From: Candidatus Megaera endosymbiont of Mesostigma viride | GTDB taxonomy: Bacteria; Pseudomonadota; Alphaproteobacteria; Rickettsiales; Rickettsiaceae | Direction of reading: 5' to 3' | Length of the DNA stretch: 64,000 nucleotides | Assembly: GCA_020410825.1 (NCBI GenBank) | Contig: CP084576.1 | Span: forward strand, 620,001 to 684,000 | Notes under the pieces: model-generated | Databases searched by the model: none | What the model was told of the DNA's origin: nothing | Seen by the model: only the letters and a program-made list of their open reading frames with translations | Shown here: positions 28,354 through 38,098 of the stretch, one piece after another | Numbering within the stretch: position 1 is the first letter of the stretch | Layout: every line of letters starts with the position of its first letter | Translations under genes and position numbers: made by a program

Positions 28354-29031
28354 ATGATATTGAGAAACTTATTAACGCTAACAATAATGGCCTTGATACT
28401 TGCTGTTAACTGTGCCTTTGCCGGTGAAGAGGGATACGCTGCTATTATTAAGAAACAGTCAGCTCAAATAAAATCATTACAAAGCCGCCTTGACCATCTG
28501 GAACAAACTGTTGCTGCTATGCAAGTAAAACAGCCAAATTCAGAACCTAAACCTAACTTAGATAAGCAAATAACTCAGTCACAAGAGGCGCATTCACCGC
28601 TAGCTCAAGGAAAAAAAATTGCTTCTAAAGAAAATAAGACTACTGAAATTCAGTCTGAATATGACCTTGCCCTTGCGTCTTTAAAAGATGGTAATTTTAG
28701 CGAAGCAGAAGAGAAATTTGCGAATTTCATTCAAAATCACAAAGATCATAAACTTCGGGAAAATGCAGTTTTTTGGTATGCTGAAAGCTTTTACCGGCAA
28801 GGCAATTTCAACCAAGCAGCTATCCATTACCTTAAAGGTTATAAAGAATACACAACGGGTTCTAAAGCTAGTGATTCTTTGCTAAAACTATCACTTTCTC
28901 TGGGGAAACTGAAAAAACAAAAAGAGGCTTGCGTTATTCTTGATAAGCTAGAGACAGAATTCCCTAAAAGATCTGCGGATTCTTTAAAAAGAGCTGCTGA
29001 AGCAAGAGCGAATTTTAATTGTAAAAAATAA
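28354..29031 (+). CDS. cpoB: CpoB/YbgF, Tol-Pal-linked periplasmic TPR protein
   Basis: 225 residues: signal peptide (cut near NCAFA-G), an N-terminal coiled coil that should trimerise (KKQSAQIKSLQSRLDHLEQT), a flexible linker, and C-terminal tetratricopeptide repeats from about residue 105 (EYDLALASLKDGNFSEAEEKF). This is the YbgF/CpoB layout, which ties outer-membrane constriction by Tol-Pal to peptidoglycan synthesis. No tol or pal genes are adjacent; instead it leads a short cluster with the next two genes (gaps of 16 and 30 bases). Confidence 0.9.
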   Translation: MILRNLLTLTIMALILAVNCAFAGEEGYAAIIKKQSAQIKSLQSRLDHLEQTVAAMQVKQPNSEPKPNLDKQITQSQEAHSPLAQGKKIASKENKTTEIQSEYDLALASLKDGNFSEAEEKFANFIQNHKDHKLRENAVFWYAESFYRQGNFNQAAIHYLKGYKEYTTGSKASDSLLKLSLSLGKLKKQKEACVILDKLETEFPKRSADSLKRAAEARANFNCKK

Positions 29032-29047
29032 TAACGGTTAGCTAACA

Positions 29048-29710
29048 ATGTCTGATATCTTAGAAGAAATATTAAATGACGAAAAAGACGCAAAAAGGCT
29101 TAAGCTTTTTAGAAAACTTTTTCCTGCTATCATAACGTTAACAATCATTGTTGCTCTTGGAATAGCAGGGTATAACTGGTTTTTACAAGCAAAGGCTACA
29201 CATAATCAGGAAATAGGAGATTCGTTTGTTCAATTAATTTCTGATGAATCCAAGGATACTAAATTACTTAATCACTTACTTAAAGAAATCGAAATTAACA
29301 ATAAAAGTAAATTATCTGAGTTAGCATCAATAAAGCTAGTTAGCGAACAGACAAAACTAACTAATGTATCAGATTCTATGGGGCTTCTTAGCAAGATAAT
29401 TAACAATAATGATTACTCTGAAATAACTAAAGCTTATGCCAGGATTTTATATATTAGCTTAGTTCTTGATATCGAGAATTTAAATAGTGAGCAGGAAAAT
29501 AAAACCAGGGAATATTTACAATATTTTACTAAGGATTCTCAGATTTTTTACGCAACAGCTACTCTATTAAAATCCTTATTTCACTTAAAAAATAACCAAT
29601 TAGACTTAGCCAAGCAGTATGCAATTGAAACTCTGAAGCTCCCACGAGCTTCAGCAATCATAAAAGAACAAGCAAAAGCTATCATTTCAGGAATTTCTAT
29701 CAAGACATAA
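29048..29710 (+). CDS. YfgM-like membrane-anchored TPR protein
   Basis: 220 residues with one transmembrane helix (about 22-42, FPAIITLTIIVALGIAGYNW), a short basic cytoplasmic tail, and a helical-repeat periplasmic domain. Position immediately before bamB, size and topology match YfgM, an ancillary subunit of the SecYEG translocon that handles exported proteins. Sequence motifs are weak in this family, so context is the main support. Confidence 0.75.
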   Translation: MSDILEEILNDEKDAKRLKLFRKLFPAIITLTIIVALGIAGYNWFLQAKATHNQEIGDSFVQLISDESKDTKLLNHLLKEIEINNKSKLSELASIKLVSEQTKLTNVSDSMGLLSKIINNNDYSEITKAYARILYISLVLDIENLNSEQENKTREYLQYFTKDSQIFYATATLLKSLFHLKNNQLDLAKQYAIETLKLPRASAIIKEQAKAIISGISIKT

Positions 29711-29740
29711 AATTAAATAAATCTATATTAGGTACATATT

Positions 29741-30976
29741 ATGAATAAACTCTTTGCATTTTTGTTAATTCCTTTTTATTTAACAAGCTGCGATAACATA
29801 GGTAGTACAAAAGTAAAAAATCTTGTTGACTTAACACCAAAACTTGAAGTAGAAGCAGCAACACCGCCTTTATTTTCCACTGGTAAAAATAACCCTTTTA
29901 AAGAAAAAAAACCTCATTCTTACACGATTTCCAAGAAAGCAATTATCGCAGAACCAGTAGTTGCTAAAGGTATAATGTATAGTATCGATCAGCAGGGGTA
30001 TGTTAGTGCATTCTCTTTGAAAGAAAAAAAGCTATTATGGAGTAAAAATATAGCTGGAAACGAAGTAGATAGATATTTTTACTCCGGAGGCATATTATTT
30101 AGTGATAATAAATTATACGTAACTTATGGATCGCGTAATTTAGTTGTTTTAGATGTAGAAAGCGGTAATGAACTTATCCGTAAAGAGTTTCCTGATATAA
30201 TTAGGACCAAACCAGTTATGGCAGACGATAAGTTATTACTGGTACAAACAATTAGTAATCAAGTAATAGCTTACAATACAACAAGCTCCAAATTAATGTG
30301 GATGCATGAAGGAGGAATAGAAATTATTTCTTCAAGAAACCATATTCATCCTGTGCTTTATAATGGTTATGCCTTGGTCAGTTATAGTTCCGGGGAAGTA
30401 GTATATCTCAATGCTAGTAATGGTTCTGAATTATGGAGTTATAGCCTATCTTCTTCTGAAGAGTTAGGATTGCCAAATTTTGAACCATCAGTCATAATAA
30501 CAAAACCTATTATAAGCGGTAATTTTGCTTATTTTGCTACCAGCAACAGAAAAATAATAAAACTTGATTTGAAAGAAGGCAAAGAGGTCTGGATAAAAAC
30601 TGCTGATGATATACAATCTATGACTTTACATGATAATAGCCTAATAGTCACAAATAATGCCCGACAAATTGCCTTGTTATCGACAACAGATGGTAAAGTA
30701 AGCTGGACTGGAGACCTTATTTCTCCAAAGGAACGTATATCTAAAAAACCTAAAACAGTAACTTTCCTAGATCCTTTTGTTGTTAAAGATGGAAACAGCT
30801 ATACGATAAATGTTATAGCTTCCAACGGTGAACTCTATCAATTTACCACGAATGATTCAGGTCGATTATCTGAACAAGCTGTTATTTCTGCTATTGATAA
30901 AAATATAAGATACTATTGGATATCATGCTGTAGCGGCATAATACACTTAATTTTAGATACAAAAGTAAAATTTTAA
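29741..30976 (+). CDS. bamB: Outer-membrane assembly lipoprotein BamB
   Basis: 411 residues with a lipobox (YLTSC, Cys17) and a beta-propeller of PQQ-like blades, each with the A-x-D/L...G...W pattern: LWSKNIAGNE, LVVLDVESGNEL, VVYLNASNGSELWSY, IIKLDLKEGKEVW, IALLSTTDGKVSW. BamB scaffolds the BAM complex for outer-membrane protein insertion. The C-terminus (last about 30 residues) departs from a normal last blade; slight C-terminal truncation is possible. Last gene of the cpoB-yfgM cluster. Confidence 0.92.
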   Translation: MNKLFAFLLIPFYLTSCDNIGSTKVKNLVDLTPKLEVEAATPPLFSTGKNNPFKEKKPHSYTISKKAIIAEPVVAKGIMYSIDQQGYVSAFSLKEKKLLWSKNIAGNEVDRYFYSGGILFSDNKLYVTYGSRNLVVLDVESGNELIRKEFPDIIRTKPVMADDKLLLVQTISNQVIAYNTTSSKLMWMHEGGIEIISSRNHIHPVLYNGYALVSYSSGEVVYLNASNGSELWSYSLSSSEELGLPNFEPSVIITKPIISGNFAYFATSNRKIIKLDLKEGKEVWIKTADDIQSMTLHDNSLIVTNNARQIALLSTTDGKVSWTGDLISPKERISKKPKTVTFLDPFVVKDGNSYTINVIASNGELYQFTTNDSGRLSEQAVISAIDKNIRYYWISCCSGIIHLILDTKVKF

Positions 30977-31067
30977 CTTCTGCAGCCTGCTAATAATCCT
31001 ACCACAACATCTTAGTAAAAACAAAGAACTTACGTGTTGTGATAAAGGTAGCTAGGATGTTTATCTG

Positions 31068-31095
31068 CTGAGAACCAATTATAATTGGTTCTCAG
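31068..31095. terminator. Perfect 28-bp palindrome between convergent genes
   Basis: CTGAGAACCAATTATAATTGGTTCTCAG is printed here only by position: 31068-31095, arms CTGAGAACCAATTA and its exact complement, no spacer. It lies 8 bases from the end of the large effector gene and 91 after bamB. As RNA it folds on both strands, so it could end both transcripts, though neither side has a T-run. Confidence 0.5.
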
Positions 31096-31102
31096 GGTAA
31101 CA

Positions 31103-34100
31103 TCAAATTCCATGACCTTTTTTAGCTAATTGTGAAGTATTGAACTGTACGGTGCTTCTATGAAGCATGGGTGGTATATCTTTGACATGATCTAATAATT
31201 TAGCACTTGCTCTGTGTATATTATCTTGTTCAGGAGGATTTTTAGCTTTAGGAGCAGAATGTTTCATGCCATCAGTATAAGCATCAAGGTAATGCGATTT
31301 ATTTAAGGTTGGCACATCAGAAGGTCGGTCAAGCCTAGTTGATGAAGTCGCTTGCGCAACTAAATCCACTATTTCCTTCCTCCCACCCTCAATTTCGTGC
31401 TTTAACAATCCTACCACCTCTTCAGGTTTCCTATTTTTTAATATTTTATCTATTTCTTTTATTGCATCTTCCTTTGTCGTGGATTCAGAAATTTGTATTT
31501 TGGCCACTGCTTCTACTAGCGGTACTTGGGACGTTACTTCTACTTTTGGTTTTACTTGCGCCGTTACCTCAGTCCCACTGGCTATTTGTTCTTTCGGAGA
31601 TAAATTAATTCCCATACCCTGATTTTTGGAAACTTCCGTCATCATTTCATTATAGGCTTTCTTCGTCACCGGCAAAGTGTATACTTCTCCATTTCGTTCA
31701 ATATAACCAATTGCATTATCTTCTTTACCCATAAATTTAATAGGTTGGGGAGAGGTAACCTCCATTAACTTCCCCGATTTATCATAATGGACAGTAAAAT
31801 AAACTGCATCTTTAGATGGCATGTTATGTCCGTTTGCATCCTTTAAGGCAAATGATGCATGCATTGGGCCACTCCCTTCTTTCAGTGACGGAGGAAATGC
31901 AATACTGCGGGTGCTAACCTGTTTTGTAATACCATTAGCGGCTGTAAATGACTGAGATGAGGTGGTTTCTTTTAATGTACATACTTCCTGGCCAGCTTTG
32001 TTTTTGACTACTTGTGTTTTTTCGCTCGCTGTAGAAGGCCCGTCCCATACAACGGGCTTTGCAACTTTAGCAAATTCCTGGTTAAATTTTTTATAACCCG
32101 CTACTTCTGCTTGCTGCATTTGCGCTGCTCTCTCTTTCTTGAAGGCAGGATTTTCAAGCGCATCAGTTACTAGCTTCTGGTGGTTTTTTAAATAATCCTT
32201 AAACTGCTCCATGCTAAGGCCAGTCGTATCAGGATGAAGTATTGCAACCGCCTCCTTTAGAATTTGAGTCTGTTTATTAATTATTTCTTCTCTAACAAGC
32301 GCCACAGGATCAATAACGGGGCTAGTTTGTGGTTTACCGCTACTAGTAGCTAAAACTGGTTGACCTGCTTCGCTTAATCCCCTAGCAGTTCTTTCTACTT
32401 CCCGCTCTACTGGTTGACCTGATAATGCTATAGCATCTCCAGATCTTGAGAAAAGAGACGAAGGGGTCATAATTACACCTTCTGTACGAGCTAATTCTTT
32501 TCTTAACTCCTTATTAAGCCCGAGCTGTTTTCCCCGCTCCATGATATAGCTTTCTAAATCACCTTTATGAGCAGCTTTGCTAGCACTAGTTTTCACCCAT
32601 TCTAATCCACCACCTTTTTGGACTATTCCAGTAGCTTTTTCCAATTCAGCATATGCTGTTTTTATTTGATCAATTTGCTCTTTAGACGGCTCATCACCTT
32701 TCCTTTTTGCTTCTATTATTTTATCAATATCAACCTGAAGCTGCATAAGCTTACTTACGTCCGCCATTTTTTGTTGATTGTCTTTAGCAAATTTCTCTAT
32801 ATTAGCGAAAGCAGCAGTTATCGTAGCTTCAGGGCTCAATTTAGGATCAAGTTTTACACCGCTTATATTAGTACTTATTGCATCCAAAGATTTTTTTAAG
32901 TGCGCAATCCCTTTCTCATCTTTATTTCGGTCCATCGCCTCCAAAAGTGCAGTAAATTCTGCTTTTCCGTTAGCTATTCCTTGGCTTAATCCTGTTGATT
33001 GCGACACTTCCTTAAAAGCATCCGCCATTTCCTGAGTTGGAATCATTCCAGGATAGTCACGCCAAAGTTTAGATTTTGCTCCGAACTTGAGCCCGGCCAC
33101 ACTTTCTCTATTTAAAAAATCTAAAACTTGATTATCTTTATTCCTTACTGTGCCACCAAACGCTTTGGAAGTATTAAGGAGATCATTAAAAGCATGGCCA
33201 AAATCTATTCGGGCCGCTCGATCTTGTCCATCTTTGGTAACCACAACAAAATTACCAGGATTAATATCATGATCTCCATTTATTATAGAACCAGCTATAC
33301 CTTTTGCTATGTCCTTACGTAAAGCTGCATTTGCTGGCCCACTAATATCGTATTCCCTTTTTTTGGGATTAGCACCGCCCTTTTTTCTGCTTCCATCAAC
33401 AAATTTTATATGTTGCTTATCCTTAAGCTTAATATCTGTCTTTTCCTCAATAAATTTGTCTAAGGTTCTAACCTTATCTCCCTCTAGATATTTGGAAGCT
33501 ACCGGGGTTCGTTTTCTAACCTTATCATATACTAATGAAACATTAGGAGCTGCTTCAAAAGAATCGGTAATTAGGATACTACGGGCTATTTTAGAGGAAA
33601 TTACTTCACCGTAATTTTCCCTATCAGTCCAGTTAGCTTTAACACGCCTCTTTAAGGCATTATCTTTAATTGACGGTTTTAATTGGTAATTTTTACCCTC
33701 CATCTTAACACGTTTGCTGCCTGTAACACCGCCACTATCAGCTGCAGTTGTAAGGTCAAACTTATTATAATCAATAGGCATAGAAGATGCTTTGACTACT
33801 TCCTGCGTAGCATCTATTAGTTTTTTACCAGCAACAGGAATTGTTTCTGCCCAACGATTTTTGAAATGTTCTGGTTTTTTAAGAAAAGATTCCACAAATT
33901 CCCGATTAACCGTTTTTCTTAAGGAAGCCATAGAAACCACAATTTTTGTACGGTATTCCGGGTCAATATTAAATTCATTTGAAAGATTTTTTGCTGCTTT
34001 ATCACAGACATCATGCCATTGTTTTTGCAAAGCCGTATATTGAGAAAAATCAATAAGGGCTGGTGGCTCTTTTCCTCCCTGTTTTGCTTTCTCTATTTCT

Positions 34101-35278
34101 CTCAAATTCTTTTTTTGCATTTCTTCCAGAGTTTTATCAAAATAACTCTTTGTTTTTTCTATATCTAGATGGATACTACTTTCAAATTGTTCCCGTAATA
34201 TTTTTAACTGGTTTTCTTTTAAAGAAATACGAAGCTGCGTATTCTGGGGATTTTCTAAAATACGTTCTACGTGTTTTGGGTTTCTTACTATAGCTTCTTG
34301 CAATTTTGCTACATCTACTTTTTTACCTTTTAAAGCAAGTTTTATATCAATCTCACAGGCCATATCTTTTAAAGATTGCTGTCTTTTCTTCATGGTTTCT
34401 GTAAAATGGGTTTTTATTTGTTCTGGCGTAACCACTCCTTTATCAGCTCCCGGAACTTTAATTTGCTTAGCAAATTCTTTTATAGTTTTAGAATTAAAGT
34501 TTTTCTCTATTTCTGCCCACTTTGCTTCAACAACAGGAGTAAGATCAACTTCTGCCACTCTACGTAACTCAGCAGCAAATGCTTTATTCATGGTACGTTC
34601 TTTTGGGTGATCACGTAGAAAGTAATTTTTTTCGCCGCCAGACCTATTTCTTATGGATTTATAAGGGTTAATATCATCTGTAAAATCTCTAAAAGCTGCT
34701 CCAAAATCTATTCTCACTAGTTGCTTTTTAGGTTCTTTTCCATTTTCTCCTTTAATATCTATAACTCCAATATTTCCTGAATGAACAGAAAAATCCCCTA
34801 GCAGAAGAGAAGTAACCATAGTTTGCTCATAACCATTATATTCATAAGCGCCTTCAATCTTCCTTTTAAAAGCCGATTTGGGAGATTTGAACCCAGCCGA
34901 TTCCAGTACAGCTAATTTCCCGGTCCGTTTTGAAAAAACATAGGTGTTATCTTTAAAAAAATCCCGGTAACCTTGTTTGAAAAATTTTGAGGCTAAGAAA
35001 GCATTCTGATTTTCAGGATTTTGAGGACTTACAGATTGATTCTTGGCTAACTCAATCTGTGCGCCATAATCACGAGCAGTTTGTTGAAAGATTGATGCTG
35101 CTAAATACTCAGCGATATCATTCTTACCGTTATGAGTATCACGCTTAATTAAAAATCTTTCACTAACCTGCCCTCCTTCTTCAAGATCGTACCTACCTCC
35201 ATCAGGATCAGCTTCGTGTATTCCGTCTCCTTTATCACCTTTACGTTTACCGTATTTTGGATCAAATTCACCTGCCAT
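31103..35278 (-). CDS. Putative effector: two kinase-fold domains fused to a Sca4-like domain
   Basis: A 1391-residue soluble protein, no signal peptide, good ribosome-binding site (AGAGGAG). Residues about 30-240 form a kinase-like domain: Lys45 (FLIKRD), acidic helix residue near 57, catalytic loop LLGDFSVHSGNIGV (Asp162...Asn169) and DFG at 191-193. Residues about 515-760 repeat the plan: Lys534, Glu558, INGDHDINPGNFVVV (Asp669...Asn676), DFG at 692-694 followed by HAFND. The GDxxxxxxN/DFG pattern is that of PI3/4-kinase-like and related effectors. Residues about 990-1230 closely resemble the N-terminal domain of Rickettsia Sca4 (EVAGYKKFNQEFAK, VVKNKAGQEVCTLKETT, KDAVYFTVHYDKSGK, GEVYTLPVTKKAYNEMM). 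Between them lie helical, Lys/Glu-rich linkers. Likely delivered to host cells; lipid versus protein substrate is unknown. Confidence 0.8.
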   Translation of the reverse strand: MAGEFDPKYGKRKGDKGDGIHEADPDGGRYDLEEGGQVSERFLIKRDTHNGKNDIAEYLAASIFQQTARDYGAQIELAKNQSVSPQNPENQNAFLASKFFKQGYRDFFKDNTYVFSKRTGKLAVLESAGFKSPKSAFKRKIEGAYEYNGYEQTMVTSLLLGDFSVHSGNIGVIDIKGENGKEPKKQLVRIDFGAAFRDFTDDINPYKSIRNRSGGEKNYFLRDHPKERTMNKAFAAELRRVAEVDLTPVVEAKWAEIEKNFNSKTIKEFAKQIKVPGADKGVVTPEQIKTHFTETMKKRQQSLKDMACEIDIKLALKGKKVDVAKLQEAIVRNPKHVERILENPQNTQLRISLKENQLKILREQFESSIHLDIEKTKSYFDKTLEEMQKKNLREIEKAKQGGKEPPALIDFSQYTALQKQWHDVCDKAAKNLSNEFNIDPEYRTKIVVSMASLRKTVNREFVESFLKKPEHFKNRWAETIPVAGKKLIDATQEVVKASSMPIDYNKFDLTTAADSGGVTGSKRVKMEGKNYQLKPSIKDNALKRRVKANWTDRENYGEVISSKIARSILITDSFEAAPNVSLVYDKVRKRTPVASKYLEGDKVRTLDKFIEEKTDIKLKDKQHIKFVDGSRKKGGANPKKREYDISGPANAALRKDIAKGIAGSIINGDHDINPGNFVVVTKDGQDRAARIDFGHAFNDLLNTSKAFGGTVRNKDNQVLDFLNRESVAGLKFGAKSKLWRDYPGMIPTQEMADAFKEVSQSTGLSQGIANGKAEFTALLEAMDRNKDEKGIAHLKKSLDAISTNISGVKLDPKLSPEATITAAFANIEKFAKDNQQKMADVSKLMQLQVDIDKIIEAKRKGDEPSKEQIDQIKTAYAELEKATGIVQKGGGLEWVKTSASKAAHKGDLESYIMERGKQLGLNKELRKELARTEGVIMTPSSLFSRSGDAIALSGQPVEREVERTARGLSEAGQPVLATSSGKPQTSPVIDPVALVREEIINKQTQILKEAVAILHPDTTGLSMEQFKDYLKNHQKLVTDALENPAFKKERAAQMQQAEVAGYKKFNQEFAKVAKPVVWDGPSTASEKTQVVKNKAGQEVCTLKETTSSQSFTAANGITKQVSTRSIAFPPSLKEGSGPMHASFALKDANGHNMPSKDAVYFTVHYDKSGKLMEVTSPQPIKFMGKEDNAIGYIERNGEVYTLPVTKKAYNEMMTEVSKNQGMGINLSPKEQIASGTEVTAQVKPKVEVTSQVPLVEAVAKIQISESTTKEDAIKEIDKILKNRKPEEVVGLLKHEIEGGRKEIVDLVAQATSSTRLDRPSDVPTLNKSHYLDAYTDGMKHSAPKAKNPPEQDNIHRASAKLLDHVKDIPPMLHRSTVQFNTSQLAKKGHGI

Positions 35279-35438
35279 AAACTCCTCTTATAATTTAATC
35301 GTATAACCCTTTAAGTTATTATTAAACGTTAAATGGTAGGTAAATTACAAATGAAACTGTTAAAGAGTTGTTTTATTAGAGGTTGGCTGTATGTTTTGCT
35401 TGCCACACAATAGTTCCTGACACGGCTTTTAAACACAT

Positions 35439-35478
35439 AAAAAAAAGCCGTTTCGCTTAGTTAGAACAAAACGGCTTT
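35439..35478 (-). terminator. Rho-independent terminator of the translocase gene
   Basis: On the minus strand AAAGCCGTTT (35469-35478) pairs with AAACGGCTTT (35444-35453) over 10 bp, and eight Ts follow (35439-35446 read as A on the plus strand). It is 30 bases past the tlc stop codon. Confidence 0.85.
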
Positions 35479-35507
35479 AATTATTATAACTGATATCTAA
35501 AAATATG

Positions 35508-37007
35508 TTATTTTTCACCAGTTGTAAGTTTCTGATACTCTTTGCTTAATCCTTGGACAGCAAATATCCATAGGATCACTATGACAAAAAATACACCGGC
35601 AAAATAAGGAGTTGCCTCAGCAAACGTATATGTAGGTAACAGAATAAAGAAAGTTGACTGGATTATGCCGCCACCAGATTTCCCAAATCTACCACCTATT
35701 ACATCCACAGCCGCTTTACCCTTGGTTTTCATTTCGTCATCAAGAGGTATATAAGCCATTTCTTTTGTCGAATCAAATAATGAATATTTTGTTGCCTTAC
35801 TAAGCACATTCTGTGCTGTGCCAATAATCACGGCAAGAGCTAGAGGACCTGTACCAAAAAAGGCTGCAAAATATAAGCCTATGGTTTGATCAAATATAAT
35901 AAAAGAGAAAAAACCAATTCCGGTAACAAGGATCATTAGAGGAGTAAATATAGCCGCTGTTGCCCAAGATACCCTCCTTAAAATGTTACTACCTACAAGC
36001 ATAAAAATAATAGCCGCAACACCTTGGTATGCTTGGAAATTACCCATAAACATGGTATATGCTTCTTTTGTAGGGTATAATTCTCTAAGTTTAGCTTTCC
36101 ACACGCCTTCAACCAAATTGATAGATATACCATAAGCTAGGATTAAAGTTACAAGAAGCCCTAGATATTTTGAAGTAAATATCATTTTAAAGCTTTCACC
36201 TAGTGATAACTTTGTTTTTTTCTTCTTAGGTTTACCAGCCGCTTCTCCAGAATCATAAAGACGAGGATCGGTAAGTACATTTTTATTCATCCAGAAATAG
36301 AAAAACATAACAAGGATGTTACTAAAAATCACAATACATATTACAGGAATAAAACGATGTTCCTCTGCAACTATATTGATCTCTGAGCTAAGCAGATAAC
36401 CAAGAGTAGCAGCAACTAACGGCAAGGAAAAATTACCGAGCAACCCAAACATTGAGTAAAATCTTTTTGCTTCACTTGTTTTTGTAATCTGATTTGCAAA
36501 TTGCCAGAATAACAAGCTAAGCATCATACTACCGTATAACTCAGATATAGCATAAAAGGAAGCTATACTCCACTGCCCACAAATACGGATAAACCACTTA
36601 AGATTAGGATATTCTATTACTAATCCTTCAATAGTTTGGTGATTTGGATGAAAAAATTCTGGGTATGGATACAAAACGAACGCAAAAAATACTAAATATA
36701 ACGAAAAGAACCATGCAATAGTATAAAATACCTTTTGCGGACTCATTATGTTACAGAGCTTCGCATAAACCACCATCATGATAACCGCTGACGGCAGAAC
36801 TACATAAGTTTTTAGAAAGCTTATTGCTTCTGGACCTATTCCAGTTACAACAAAACCGTCTTTTATTGAGCGAAGAGTAGAATAATTAAAAAGAATACAG
36901 AACATCATCGCTGCCATCGGCAGAAATTTTTTATTCTCATGCCATTCAATAGGCCAAAACACTCTTCTTAATTCTGCGGTAAAGCTAGATTTTTGTGAAT
37001 TTTCCAT
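35508..37007 (-). CDS. tlcA: ADP/ATP translocase (energy-parasite NTT family)
   Basis: A 499-residue, twelve-helix nucleotide transporter, starting best at ATG 37007 (an in-frame ATG at 37049 adds 14 atypical residues). [20 protein letters not shown] opens the first helix; [13 protein letters not shown] and [14 protein letters not shown] are family signatures with the charged residues needed for nucleotide exchange. It imports host ATP and exports ADP across the inner membrane, the hallmark of Rickettsiales and Chlamydiae. Placed 79 bases after prmA on the same strand, possibly cotranscribed. The gene symbol is given by similarity to Tlc1; the window alone cannot separate paralogues. Confidence 0.95.
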   Translation of the reverse strand: MENSQKSSFTAELRRVFWPIEWHENKKFLPMAAMMFCILFNYSTLRSIKDGFVVTGIGPEAISFLKTYVVLPSAVIMMVVYAKLCNIMSPQKVFYTIAWFFSLYLVFFAFVLYPYPEFFHPNHQTIEGLVIEYPNLKWFIRICGQWSIASFYAISELYGSMMLSLLFWQFANQITKTSEAKRFYSMFGLLGNFSLPLVAATLGYLLSSEINIVAEEHRFIPVICIVIFSNILVMFFYFWMNKNVLTDPRLYDSGEAAGKPKKKKTKLSLGESFKMIFTSKYLGLLVTLILAYGISINLVEGVWKAKLRELYPTKEAYTMFMGNFQAYQGVAAIIFMLVGSNILRRVSWATAAIFTPLMILVTGIGFFSFIIFDQTIGLYFAAFFGTGPLALAVIIGTAQNVLSKATKYSLFDSTKEMAYIPLDDEMKTKGKAAVDVIGGRFGKSGGGIIQSTFFILLPTYTFAEATPYFAGVFFVIVILWIFAVQGLSKEYQKLTTGEK

Positions 37008-37085
37008 AATCAATATAACGTTTTTAGTTAGACATAACTTTGGCCGCATAATATATAAACTTCCTTAAAAAGTCAAGGATAAATA

Positions 37086-38006
37086 TTAATCATTTTTTAC
37101 CTTTGCTAGAATTGTAATCCAACCTTTTTTATCAAAAATTTTTTGAACTTCTACGCTGTTTTTTACATAAGAGGCGATTACTTCATCTGTTTGGTAATCT
37201 AAAAAACCGGAAATAATTAATTTCCCATTTTTGCTTAACAAAGAGCATATTGAAGGAGCTAATGTGATTAGCGGGCTAGCTAAAATATTACTAACTATCA
37301 AATCAAATTGTTTATTTCCTATACTCGGAATCATCAAATTTTCAGAAGAATTACGATAAAAACAAACCTTAGAACTATTAAATTGCTTATTAATTTCCGC
37401 TACTTCAATTGCTATTTCTTCAGTATCACAGGCCAAAACCGTTGCTTGTGGCCATATTTTCTCAGCGGCAAAACTCAATATTCCACTTCCAGTCCCAATA
37501 TCATAAATTGCTTTAAAATCAAAATCTGACAATCCTTCCATAGCTTCTAAACATCCAGCAGTTGTTGGGTGATCCCCGGTACCAAAAGCCCTGGACGCTT
37601 CAAGGATAATCGGCATCGACTCAGTAGGACACTGGTTTAGCTGATGCAAGGCAGTTATAAAAAACTTACCAATACGAATTGGAACTAGCTGTTTCTGGTA
37701 TTCAGAAACCCAATCTTTATCTTCTATAGTTGCAAAATTTATATCTCCTATAATCTCTAGATGGTTTTGGACAGAAAAGTTCTGCAGTTTCTTAGTAAAG
37801 GATCGTTTGTGTAATTTTTTATCAAAGTAAACCTCCACATACCATATATCGTCATCAGCCGCTTCAATTGTTTTAGATTCTACTTCAAATGTACTAACAC
37901 CTAAAATATCTTCTGGGAAAAATTTTTCGAAAGATTCTAAATACTTATATAGTGTACTAAAGTACACTATATAAGTGATTTTCGGTTGACTAAAAGGATT
38001 ATCCAT
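37086..38006 (-). CDS. prmA: Ribosomal protein L11 methyltransferase
   Basis: 306 residues. The C-terminal Rossmann methyltransferase has the S-adenosylmethionine loop YDIGTGSGILSFAAEKI, preceded by the PrmA-specific AFGTGDHPTTAGCLEAM and followed by SNILASPLITLAPSI (motif IV, NxxA). The N-terminal substrate-recognition domain is diverged, as is common. It trimethylates ribosomal protein L11, a dispensable modification. Ends 36 bases before the open frame containing tlc. Confidence 0.93.
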   Translation of the reverse strand: MDNPFSQPKITYIVYFSTLYKYLESFEKFFPEDILGVSTFEVESKTIEAADDDIWYVEVYFDKKLHKRSFTKKLQNFSVQNHLEIIGDINFATIEDKDWVSEYQKQLVPIRIGKFFITALHQLNQCPTESMPIILEASRAFGTGDHPTTAGCLEAMEGLSDFDFKAIYDIGTGSGILSFAAEKIWPQATVLACDTEEIAIEVAEINKQFNSSKVCFYRNSSENLMIPSIGNKQFDLIVSNILASPLITLAPSICSLLSKNGKLIISGFLDYQTDEVIASYVKNSVEVQKIFDKKGWITILAKVKND

Positions 38007-38098
38007 GATTTATATTCGAAAATAATTAACGCTATGAACTTTATAATTAGCAATAATTACCGTATTATTCAATAACTTAAATATTTAGGAGTGTTCAC

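Noticed and set aside
30885..30976. Frameshift at the 3' end of bamB
   Set aside because: The final residues look unusual, but neither alternative frame gives a longer sensible blade, so divergence is as likely.
31103..35278. Autotransporter or ankyrin-type surface protein
   Set aside because: No signal peptide, no C-terminal beta-barrel and no ankyrin repeats are visible; the motifs fit kinase-like and Sca4-like domains.
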